Shown here in pieces: positions 57,653 through 64,000 of a DNA stretch of 64,000 nucleotides. The position numbers were made by a program, and so were the translations under genes. This stretch comes from Lachnospiraceae bacterium (lineage in GTDB: Bacteria > Bacillota > Clostridia > Lachnospirales > Lachnospiraceae): assembly GCA_022483465.1 (NCBI GenBank), contig JAKVNF010000002.1, positions 620,001-684,000 of the forward strand. The letters run 5' to 3'. The notes beneath the pieces are model-generated. The model did not search any database, was not told the origin of the DNA, and worked only from the letters and a program-made list of their open reading frames with translations. Within the stretch, counting starts at the first letter, position 1. Each line of letters begins with the position of its first letter.

Positions 57653-58102
57653 CTAGATCACGAAGTGTTCGTCCAAAAGGTTGGCCGCGATGGCGCTGAT
57701 CTCCTCGCGGGAATCCTCGTTCATGTAGTCGCCGTAGGCCTCCTCGCTCCAGATCTCCGCCTTCGTGCCGCAGCCGATCCAGACCACGTCCTTGTCGATG
57801 CCCACCTTCTCCCTGGCCTTCTGGGGAAGCAGAATTCGTCCCTGCCGGTCCACCTCCACATCGAAGGTGCCGGAGGTGAAGTAGCGCACCAGCTTTCTCG
57901 TATCCGGGCGATTTTGGGGCAGGGCGCTGAGTTTTTCGTAGAAGGACTCCCACCCCTCATCGGAGTAGACGGTGAGGCAGTTATCCAGGGAGACGCCGAT
58001 GCGGAAGGTGCTCCCCAGAAGATCCCGGAAGCGTGCGGGCACAATAAGGCGCCCTTTGGCATCAAGCGAGTGATGATATTCTCCCGTAAACCCTCTGTTC
58101 AC
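57653..58102 (-). CDS. mraZ: Transcriptional regulator MraZ
   Basis: 149 aa from a GTG at 58102 (GAGAGG 12 nt upstream). Two SpoVT/AbrB-type halves: FTGEYHHSLDAKGRLIVPARFRDLLG and TFDVEVDRQGRILLPQKAREKVGI, each with the DxxGR element. Binds TGGGN repeats in front of its own operon. No ATG is available near the family's usual N-terminus, so GTG is chosen. An IS1634 copy lies 150 bp upstream but leaves promoter and boxes intact. Confidence 0.94.
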   Translation of the reverse strand: MNRGFTGEYHHSLDAKGRLIVPARFRDLLGSTFRIGVSLDNCLTVYSDEGWESFYEKLSALPQNRPDTRKLVRYFTSGTFDVEVDRQGRILLPQKAREKVGIDKDVVWIGCGTKAEIWSEEAYGDYMNEDSREEISAIAANLLDEHFVI

Positions 58103-58134
58103 CTGTGTGCGCCTCTCGTCCGTTCCGGGAAATT

Positions 58135-58180
58135 TCCCACTCTCTCCCACTTTTTGGGCAGAATTGGGATTTCCTCCCAC
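58135..58180 (-). promoter_or_regulatory. MraZ-box repeats upstream of mraZ
   Basis: Minus strand GTGGGA at 58175-58180, 58145-58150 and 58135-58140: intervals of 30 and 10 bp, all in helical phase. MraZ is known to bind direct TGGGN repeats with 5-nt gaps. Confidence 0.7.
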
Positions 58181-58259
58181 CTTGTGGCATAAATCATAGC
58201 GTATGATTTGTTTGAAATCAATACCCCCGAAAAGGGCGAAATTGCCTGTCTTTTCAAGT
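58163..58259. repeat. 97-bp target-site duplication of IS1634-like copy C, left copy
   Basis: From ATTGGGATTTCC to TTTTCAAGT; repeated exactly at 60492-60588. Contains the mraZ promoter and one GTGGGA box. Confidence 0.9.
58193..58221 (-). promoter_or_regulatory. mraZ (dcw operon) promoter, functional copy
   Basis: Minus strand TTGATT (58216-58221), 17 bp, TATGAT (58193-58198). It lies wholly inside the 97-bp duplication; the second copy is at 60522-60550. Confidence 0.75.
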
Positions 58260-58367
58260 CGGGTCTTAAACAGTTGGGCACATTTTTGGGAGGCTTCGGC
58301 CTCTCTTTTTTGTTGTGGTTGAGCCATTCTTGGCTGTCAAATTTCTGCGATTATTATGTTGTATGTG

Positions 58368-58396
58368 TTGTATGTCTAGGGCGCATGTGTTATACT
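58368..58396 (+). promoter_or_regulatory. Transposase promoter, copy C, 6 nt from the ATG
   Basis: TTGTAT (58368-58373), 17 bp, TATACT (58391-58396), six bases, ATG at 58403; as in copy B. Confidence 0.7.
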
Positions 58397-58402
58397 TCGT
58401 TT

Positions 58403-60373
58403 ATGAAACTATACTTTGACAAGAGACTGAAAGATCCTACCTACTATATTCAAAAAGGTTACCGGAATGGTTCTAAAGTAACCTGTAAAAATGTAAAGAT
58501 TATTGGAAAGCATTCAGAATTACTAAAAATCACAGATGATCCATTATCCTATGCAAAAGAGCAAGTCCGTCTAATGAATGAAAAGGAGAAGAGCGGTCTG
58601 CAAAGCATAGACCTTCATCTTGATTTCAATGAATTGATTCAAAACAACGCAGAAAAATCGATTGCACCTTTATACACGAGAAATGTCGGCTATTTTTATC
58701 TTCAGCATATATATCGCCAGCTAAGCATCAATGAATTCTTCAAAAATGCTTGCAGCGGCAATAAGATCACATTTGATATCGACCGTGTTAACAGATTCCT
58801 TGTTTATGACCGTATATTAAGGCCTGGATCCAAGCTCCATACATGGCAAAATAAGGACTGGTATTACGAGGAGCCAGATTTCGAGTATCAGCATATTATG
58901 CGGACCATGGATATCCTTGAGGACAATTACGCCGAATACATCAGTTGGCTTTTTAAGTACAGTAACAACATCGTTAAGAGAGATACATCTCGTTGCTATT
59001 ACGACTGTACAAATTATTACTGCGAGACTGAAACAAATGATGATAATTATGTTGATGAAGTGACCGGAGAGGAAATAAAAGGACTGCGCGAGTACGGAAA
59101 GTCGAAAGAAAACCGTCCCAACCCGATTGTAGAAATGGGATTATTTATGGATAATCAAGGCATACCAATGTCAATGTGCATTCATCCAGGAAATACAAAT
59201 GAACAGGTTACCGCTATTCCTTTGGAAAAAGAACTGATCAAAATGTTCAGAGATGCTGATCATGATAATAACGGTTCTTTCATATATGTTGCAGATGGTG
59301 GACTTGGGTCGACATGGATTAGACAGTTCAATTCCATGGGCGGAAGGTGCTTTATTGTCACTCAGTCAATTAAGAAAATGTCAGAAGTTATGCAGAATTC
59401 TGTATTCAATGATTGCGATTATTGGATTCCAACATCCGATAACGATGGTAAGAAGGATAAAGATGGAAGGACAATTGTTCAAAGTGATCCCATATCAATA
59501 GAATTTCTAAAAACATTTGATAAGAATGATAAAGATAATCTTAGATATTATAATTCGATGGCGTATAAAGTAATTGACGCTGATAATCTTATTGATCTTG
59601 GGCTCACAGAAACAAAGATATGCAAGAACAGAAAAGCAAGGAGTGTAAAAGTTAAAGGTACTCTTAAGCAGAAAATAATAATCAGATTCTCACGAAAATA
59701 TATGGAATACCAAAGGTATATCCGGAATCGTCAGGTAGAACGTGCCAAGAATCTCATCAGAAAATGTGATCCGGATGAACTGAAGAAAAGCCAGAATGAC
59801 GCAAAGCGATTCATAAAGAAAACAACTACCGCAAAAGATGGTGGGGAAGTGCAGGTGTCATACTCTATTGATACAGACCGCATCGCGGAGGAAGAAAAGT
59901 ATGATGGGTTTTATGCTCTCGCCACAAATTTGCAAATAGATATGATAAGTGCACCGGATAATCCGCTAAAATCGAAGCCTGATCTTACAGATGTACTTGA
60001 AATAGTCTCTATCAGCGAAACACGCAACAAAATTGAAGAATGCTTTAGGATCATGAAAACAAATTTTGAAGCTCGACCGATTTATCATAGAAAGCACGAG
60101 CATATAATTTCACATTTTATGATATGTTACACCGCGCTTCTCATCTATAGGCTTCTTGAGATCAAAGTTAATCAAAGCCGCTATCATTGCACGACGCAGG
60201 ATATTATAGAGACATTAAACCATATGATCGTCGGAAATGTAGAGGATCAATATTACATTTCATTATACGGAGGCTGTACCACGCTGACAGCGTTGGAGGA
60301 AACGTTCAATGGTGGGCTAAATCACAAGCGATATTATCCGAAAACATTAAATAAACTGTCGAGAAGTTTTTAA
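58403..60373 (+). CDS. IS1634-family transposase, copy C
   Basis: 656 aa, differing from copy B at only a few residues (for example KNRKARSVKV instead of KNGKTKSVKV). Catalytic candidates D201, D298 and E545 retained. The open frame upstream to 58208 crosses the IS end and is not real coding sequence. Confidence 0.93.
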   Translation: MKLYFDKRLKDPTYYIQKGYRNGSKVTCKNVKIIGKHSELLKITDDPLSYAKEQVRLMNEKEKSGLQSIDLHLDFNELIQNNAEKSIAPLYTRNVGYFYLQHIYRQLSINEFFKNACSGNKITFDIDRVNRFLVYDRILRPGSKLHTWQNKDWYYEEPDFEYQHIMRTMDILEDNYAEYISWLFKYSNNIVKRDTSRCYYDCTNYYCETETNDDNYVDEVTGEEIKGLREYGKSKENRPNPIVEMGLFMDNQGIPMSMCIHPGNTNEQVTAIPLEKELIKMFRDADHDNNGSFIYVADGGLGSTWIRQFNSMGGRCFIVTQSIKKMSEVMQNSVFNDCDYWIPTSDNDGKKDKDGRTIVQSDPISIEFLKTFDKNDKDNLRYYNSMAYKVIDADNLIDLGLTETKICKNRKARSVKVKGTLKQKIIIRFSRKYMEYQRYIRNRQVERAKNLIRKCDPDELKKSQNDAKRFIKKTTTAKDGGEVQVSYSIDTDRIAEEEKYDGFYALATNLQIDMISAPDNPLKSKPDLTDVLEIVSISETRNKIEECFRIMKTNFEARPIYHRKHEHIISHFMICYTALLIYRLLEIKVNQSRYHCTTQDIIETLNHMIVGNVEDQYYISLYGGCTTLTALEETFNGGLNHKRYYPKTLNKLSRSF

Positions 60374-60491
60374 ATTGTGAAAATTCAAAAGCCCTCCACA
60401 TACAACATTTTGAAGGACAGATAAGGAGGCAGAAAGCGTTGATTTTCCAACGTTTTCTGCCTCCTTGGCATTTTAAAGTGTTTAAAACCGG

Positions 60492-60588
60492 ATTGGGATT
60501 TCCTCCCACCTTGTGGCATAAATCATAGCGTATGATTTGTTTGAAATCAATACCCCCGAAAAGGGCGAAATTGCCTGTCTTTTCAAGT
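60492..60588. repeat. 97-bp target-site duplication of copy C, right copy, with a second mraZ promoter
   Basis: Identical to 58163-58259. Holds TTGATT-17-TATGAT on the minus strand (60522-60550), which now reads into the right end of the IS, antisense to its transposase. Confidence 0.9.
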
Positions 60589-60665
60589 TTTTTGACGATC
60601 CATCCCATATCTTGTTGCCTTGAAATTTTGTGCCCCAAGATGTCCGTTTTCGCTTTTATGAGCAC

Positions 60666-60708
60666 AAAAAAAGAGCCTCTACAGAGGACTGCTGCCCTCT
60701 GTAGAAGC
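60666..60708 (-). terminator. lgt terminator
   Basis: Minus strand GCTTCTACAGAGG / CCTCTGTAGAGGC stem (one wobble) followed by CTC-TTTTTTT. Lies 45 nt after lgt. Confidence 0.82.
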
Positions 60709-60752
60709 CCGAAGGTGGGAGGATTTCCCACCCTGACGGAACATGCCATCCA

Positions 60753-61967
60753 TTATTCTGATTTGTTCTCCGGCTGCTCCTTCTCGTTTGATGCGCCGGT
60801 GGGATCCTCTCCCACTGCTGTGGGAGCATCCTCTTCATTCTGCGGTCTGCTCTCTTCTTTTCCGCTCTCTTTCGGTGCCGTAGTGGGGGTATCTCCCACC
60901 GGGGATGATGTCTTCTCCTTTGCCGGGGCAGATGCCGCATCCGCTTTCTGCACGCTCTTTTGGTATTCCTCCAGGGTGTCAAAGGCGTTGGGATCCTCCG
61001 GATCCGGTTCCCTTTCCTTCCTGCTGCCCTTCCCGGCGGCATCGCTGCCGCTGCCCGGGATCTGCAGAGTCCAGAGCGGGATGCGGGCAATGCCCGCCTG
61101 CTCCAGCTTCTTCACCCGGCTCCTGCCGTAGATGTCCAGCACAATGGAGACTGCCAGCATCACGATCGCCAGCACCATGGACACCGGGATTGTGGTCCCC
61201 GTGATGTAGAGCTGGTCGGTGCGGATGTACTCGATCCAGGCGCGGCCCAGGCCGTACCCGCCGAAGTACAGGAGCATCATCTCCCCGTCGAACTTCTTCC
61301 GCTTGCGGTACCAGAACATGATACACAGGATCATCAGGTTCCAGAGGCTCTCGTACAGAAACGTGGGGTGAACCTGGATGTAGTTGGTGCCCGCCTGGAT
61401 GTGGGAGGCAAGGTCCGCCGTGATGTCCCGCTCCCGCACCATCGCAATCGGAAGGCGCATCGCAAAGAGGTTGTCGGTGTAGCCGCCGAAGACCTCCCGG
61501 TTGAAGAAGTTGGCCCATCTGCCGATGATCTGGCCCAGAATCAGGCCGTAGGCGGCAGTGTCCAGCACCACCCGCGGTCGAATCTTCTTCACGTGGCAGT
61601 ACACCACTGCCGTGATGACGCCGGCGATGACGCCGCCGTAGATGGCGAGGCCGCCGCCCCGAAGGTTGAAGATCTGGATCGGATCATTCCGGTAGGCATC
61701 CCAGAAAAAGATCACGTAGTAGACCCGGGCGCCGATGATGGAAAAGATGATCAGCCAGATCGAGATGTCCCAGTAGGTATCCGGGTTTTGGTTTGTCTTC
61801 TTTGCGATGTGCGCCGCCAGCGCGATGCCGCAGAGCATGCCGATCGCAATCACGATTCCATACAGTGCGATGGAGAAGTTCCCGATGGTGATCGTCTTCG
61901 GCACGTTCCGAAGGTAGATCCCCAGGTGCGGGAACGCGATATCCATCGTGTCCATCATATCCTGCAT
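60753..61967 (-). CDS. lgt: Prolipoprotein diacylglyceryl transferase with C-terminal extension
   Basis: 404 aa. Seven-helix Lgt core with the signature GLILGQIIGRWANFFNREVFG near residue 145, RGGGLAIYGGVIAG, VHPTFLYESLWNL and GYGLGRAWIEYIRTDQL. It attaches diacylglycerol to the lipobox cysteine of prolipoproteins. Residues about 285-404 form an extra hydrophilic tail rich in Glu, Lys, Pro, Ser and Thr. Cotranscribed with ychF (25-nt gap). Confidence 0.96.
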   Translation of the reverse strand: MQDMMDTMDIAFPHLGIYLRNVPKTITIGNFSIALYGIVIAIGMLCGIALAAHIAKKTNQNPDTYWDISIWLIIFSIIGARVYYVIFFWDAYRNDPIQIFNLRGGGLAIYGGVIAGVITAVVYCHVKKIRPRVVLDTAAYGLILGQIIGRWANFFNREVFGGYTDNLFAMRLPIAMVRERDITADLASHIQAGTNYIQVHPTFLYESLWNLMILCIMFWYRKRKKFDGEMMLLYFGGYGLGRAWIEYIRTDQLYITGTTIPVSMVLAIVMLAVSIVLDIYGRSRVKKLEQAGIARIPLWTLQIPGSGSDAAGKGSRKEREPDPEDPNAFDTLEEYQKSVQKADAASAPAKEKTSSPVGDTPTTAPKESGKEESRPQNEEDAPTAVGEDPTGASNEKEQPENKSE

Positions 61968-61992
61968 GCGCTCTCCCTATATGCTTCTTCTC

Positions 61993-63090
61993 TCATACGT
62001 TGAAGCGGAACAGGATCACATCGCCGTCCTGTACCACGTAGTCCTTGCCCTCCATGCGGACCAGGCCCTTCTCCCGCGCGTTGGCAAGGGAGCCCTCCTC
62101 CAGGAGGGTCTTCCAGTTGACCACCTCGGCCTTGATGAAGCCGCGCTCGAAGTCGGTGTGAATCTTGCCGGCAGCCTGCGGTGCCTTGGTGCCGATCTTG
62201 ATCGTCCAGGCTCTGGTCTCATCGGGGCCTGCTGTCAGGAACGACATGAGGCCGAGCGTCCGGTAGGATGCCTTGATCAGCTTGTCCAGGCCGGACTCGG
62301 TGATTCCCAGATCCTGAAGGAAGACCTGCTTCTCGTCGTCCTCGAGCTCGGAGATCTCCGCCTCCATCTTGGCGCAGAGGACAAAGACCTCGGAGCCGTT
62401 CTCCTTGGCGTACTCCCGGACCTTCTGCACGCCGGGGTTGGAAGCGCCGTCATCCGGGATGTCATCCTCCGACACGTTGCAGGCATAGATCACCGGCTTC
62501 CAGGTCAGGAGGCTGTACTCCTTCATCCAGCGGATCTCGTCCTCATCGGTGACTTCCAGGGAGGAAGCGGGCTTGTTCGCCTCCAGCGTCTCCTTGATGC
62601 GCTTTAAGAAGTCCAGCTCCCTCGCGGCATCCTTGTCCATGCGGGCGGTCTTGGCCACCTTGGAGATGCGGCGCTCCAGCACCTCCAGATCCGCAAAGAT
62701 CAGCTCCAGGTTGATCGTGTCGATATCCCGCATCGGATCCACCGAGCCGTCCACGTGGGTGACATTGGGATCCTCAAAGCAGCGCACCACGTGCACGATG
62801 GCATCGCACTCGCGGATGTTTGCGAGGAACTGGTTGCCCAGGCCCTCGCCCTTGGAGGCGCCCTTCACCAGACCTGCGATATCAACAAACTCGATGACCG
62901 CAGGGGTGACCTTCTTGGACTGGTACATGGCACCGAGCTTCTTGATCCGCTCATCCGGCACTGCAACCACACCGACGTTGGGGTCGATGGTGCAGAACGG
63001 ATAGTTTGCCACATCCGCACCGGCCTTGGTGAGGGAATTAAACAGGGTGCTCTTTCCGACATTCGGGAGTCCGACGATTCCTAATTTCAT
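61993..63090 (-). CDS. ychF: Redox-regulated ATPase YchF (Obg family)
   Basis: 365 aa starting MKLGIVGLPNVGKSTLFNSLTKAG at 63090 (AAGAAGAG upstream). P-loop GLPNVGKST, FVDIAGLVKGASKGEGLGNQFL, and the C-terminal TGS domain ending GKDYVVQDGDVILFRFNV. The G4-like motif is the ATP-preferring NVSED form (YACNVSEDD). Binds ribosomes and is linked to oxidative-stress responses. Confidence 0.97.
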   Translation of the reverse strand: MKLGIVGLPNVGKSTLFNSLTKAGADVANYPFCTIDPNVGVVAVPDERIKKLGAMYQSKKVTPAVIEFVDIAGLVKGASKGEGLGNQFLANIRECDAIVHVVRCFEDPNVTHVDGSVDPMRDIDTINLELIFADLEVLERRISKVAKTARMDKDAARELDFLKRIKETLEANKPASSLEVTDEDEIRWMKEYSLLTWKPVIYACNVSEDDIPDDGASNPGVQKVREYAKENGSEVFVLCAKMEAEISELEDDEKQVFLQDLGITESGLDKLIKASYRTLGLMSFLTAGPDETRAWTIKIGTKAPQAAGKIHTDFERGFIKAEVVNWKTLLEEGSLANAREKGLVRMEGKDYVVQDGDVILFRFNV

Positions 63091-63192
63091 CTCTTCTTGC
63101 CTCTTTCCAGACGGGTTGTGCCAGGGCACGCCGTCCAACATTAATCAGGATTGTCCGCTGCGCCGGGATCATCCGCGCAGGTGACGAAACGC

Positions 63193-63221
63193 ATTATACC
63201 GCCAAACGGGGAGCAGCTCAA
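63193..63221 (-). promoter_or_regulatory. ychF-lgt promoter
   Basis: Minus strand TTGAGC (63216-63221), 17 bp, TATAAT (63193-63198), about 100 nt before the ATG. The stretch 63222-63374 shows no gene. Confidence 0.75.
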
Positions 63222-63374
63222 TTGCTTCCGGGCATCAAGGGAACAGGCCTGTTTTGTAAAACGATACCGGCACAGAAAATTCGCCAATCATTTATCAGGC
63301 TCTGCGAAGACAAATATCATATCGTGTAATTACATTTTATAATTTAGACTAAGTTTGACCAGCCCCGAATCTAA

Positions 63375-63473
63375 GGATGGGCTGTTGCAGGAGAAACCAA
63401 TGACGAGAGCAACCTCATGAGTCTCTGCCGAAGCTGTCATGAAAAAATTCACGAAAAGCGAGGCGACAGATAA
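63375..63473 (+). pseudogene. C-terminal remnant of an HNH endonuclease
   Basis: Open stretch of 32 codons after a stop: GETNDESNLMSLCRSCHEKI followed by HEKRGDR and stop. NLMSLCRSCHEKIH is the zinc/metal half of an HNH domain. No start codon or upstream domain remains. A terminator overlaps its stop. Confidence 0.7.
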
Positions 63474-63509
63474 AGGCAGTTCCCTTCTCTCAAAAGGAAC
63501 TGCCTTTAC
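63472..63509 (+). terminator. Terminator after the HNH remnant
   Basis: AAAGGCAGTTCC / GGAACTGCCTTT stem, 12-nt loop; overlaps the HNH remnant's stop codon. Confidence 0.7.
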
Positions 63510-63517
63510 TTCAATGA

Positions 63518-63730
63518 TCAATATGCATTTTTTAGTGCCTTAAGCTGGTCTCTTTTCGCGTAAATTACGTTCATGACATAGACTCTTCCTGATGTTTCAT
63601 CCGGCCTGTAGTAGATATAAAAATTGGCGTTAGTAAGAAAACGGGTTGATAAGCTCCAAAGCATTTTAGCAGAAGTATAAAATATGCCGTTTTGTACATT
63701 CTGCTGTACAACGGCCTTCTCTAACTTGAA
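63518..63730 (-). pseudogene. RelE/ParE-family toxin, N-terminally truncated
   Basis: 70 codons in one frame to a TGA at 63518: FKLEKAVVQQNVQNGIFYTS, ... LTNANFYIYYRPDETSGRVY and VMNVIYAKRDQLKALKNAY. The strand pattern YIYYRPD...VYVMNVIYAKRD is that of the RelE/ParE C-terminus. The first 20-30 residues are missing where the next element begins. No antitoxin gene is visible in the window. Confidence 0.65.
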
Positions 63731-63734
63731 CTAC

Positions 63735-63760
63735 AATAGTCTTGCCAGGAGGGCAAGACT
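63735..63760 (+). promoter_or_regulatory. Leader hairpin holding the ribosome-binding site of the IS1595-like transposase
   Basis: AGTCTTGCC-AGGAG-GGCAAGACT directly before the ATG: a 9-bp perfect stem with the Shine-Dalgarno sequence in its loop. Confidence 0.6.
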
Positions 63761-64000
63761 ATGAGCTGCATTGAGCGCATACTGACCGAAGCCAGAGATC
63801 TTTCCAGGGACGACCTGATTCTTCTTGTTAACAAGCTCATGGAGGGCTTCTCCCATGAGAGTGCAACCTCTTCTCCGAAGAAGATGATTGCTCCCCGTTT
63901 GGATTGTCCGATCTGCCATTCCAATGCTCATGTTGTTAGGAATGGACACAAACATGGAAAACAGGCATACATCTGCAGGCAATGTGGAACGTCATTTGTT
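63761..64000 (+). CDS. IS1595-like transposase, N-terminal part (runs off the window)
   Basis: 80 codons from the ATG at 63761 without a stop. MSCIERILTEARDLSRDDLI is a helical N-terminus, followed by a zinc ribbon CPICHSNAHVVRNGHKHGKQ and AYICRQCGTSFV, the arrangement in IS1595/IS1-type transposases. The DDE domain would lie beyond 64000. The IS appears to have inserted into the toxin gene. Confidence 0.75.
   Translation, partial: MSCIERILTEARDLSRDDLILLVNKLMEGFSHESATSSPKKMIAPRLDCPICHSNAHVVRNGHKHGKQAYICRQCGTSFV

Larger units (their letters stand above)
58260..60491 (+). mobile_element. IS1634-family element, copy C (2232 bp)
   Basis: Ends CGGGTCTTAAACA and TGTTTAAAACCGG, same length as copy B and nearly identical to it. 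Flanked by a 97-bp direct repeat. Left-end terminator GGGAGGC-TTCG-GCCTCTC-TTTTTT at 58288-58311 and a terminator-like hairpin after the gene at 60425-60464. Confidence 0.92.

Noticed and set aside
60710-60910. Many GTGGGA/TCCCAC words at the 3' end of lgt resembling MraZ boxes
   Set aside because: They occur in both orientations without regular spacing and mostly inside coding sequence for Gly/Pro/Thr-rich residues, so chance is likely.

Overview
The window looks like chromosomal DNA of a GC-rich member of the Clostridia, most likely Lachnospiraceae. Evidence: Firmicute gene order (ylxM-ffh-rpsP-khpA-rimM-trmD-rplS; plsX-acpP-rnc-smc-ftsY; mraZ-rsmH-ftsL-pbp-mraY-ftsW-ftsQ-ftsZ; pta-ackA-rpmF), Shine-Dalgarno sites of the AGGAGG type, many sigma-A-like promoters with 17-bp spacers, a YtrA-type GntR/ABC module and an SseB/Dabb/DUF349 accessory set. 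Host genes are visibly GC-rich; the IS1634-like insertions are AT-rich and stand out. No rRNA operon or CRISPR array was seen; there is one tRNA (Ala, anticodon CGC).

Layout. 1-5.7 kb (minus strand): rbgA (cut by the window edge), a 65-aa gene, lepB, rplS, then trmD-rimM-khpA-rpsP-ffh-ylxM, the ribosome/SRP operon with its own promoter. 5.8-13.7 kb (minus): plsX-acpP-rnc-smc-ftsY and a GH25-like membrane protein, one operon from a promoter just upstream of plsX. 13.7-18.45 kb: two nested IS1634-family elements inserted between plsX and rpmF. 18.5-24 kb: rpmF, then a 14-bp-TSD insertion of an unusual multi-gene IS30-like element carrying an internal 2180-bp tandem duplication. 24-26.3 kb: ackA and pta with a CRE-like site. 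26.6-34 kb: tmcAL, SseB and Dabb proteins, a two-component system, a frameshifted lipoprotein pseudogene and a DUF349 protein. 34.1-45.7 kb: several minus-strand operons (Nudix/TrmH/LOG/membrane protein; tRNA-Ala; YtrA-like regulator with ABC transporter; HD hydrolase; RsuA/SseB/DUF212/unknown). 45.8-48.3 kb: a flavoprotein, an IS200-type element, a Ser/Thr/Ala-rich lipoprotein and a 69-aa gene. 48.3-58.1 kb: the division and cell-wall (dcw) cluster. 58.2-60.6 kb: a third IS1634 copy inserted between mraZ and lgt. 60.7-63.1 kb: lgt and ychF. 63.3-64 kb: remnants of an HNH nuclease and a RelE/ParE toxin, the latter cut by the start of an IS1595-like transposase that runs off the window.

How it works together. 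Most host genes are housekeeping: translation and SRP targeting, phospholipid and fatty-acid synthesis, chromosome segregation, acetate/ATP generation, septal peptidoglycan synthesis and lipoprotein maturation. The unusual biology is in the mobile DNA. The three IS1634-like elements generate target duplications of about 74, 138 and 97 bp, and the 74/138-bp and 97-bp duplications each contain the complete promoter of the neighbouring host gene (plsX, mraZ), so the host gene keeps a promoter while an extra copy points antisense into the transposase. Each transposase is driven by a promoter whose -10 box is only 6 nt from the ATG, predicting leaderless mRNA, and sits behind a terminator hairpin at the IS end. 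The IS30-like element has three accessory genes, one a ribbon-helix-helix-like protein preceded by a palindrome. Two host enzymes (a signal peptidase and a GH25-like protein) appear to have lost catalytic residues.
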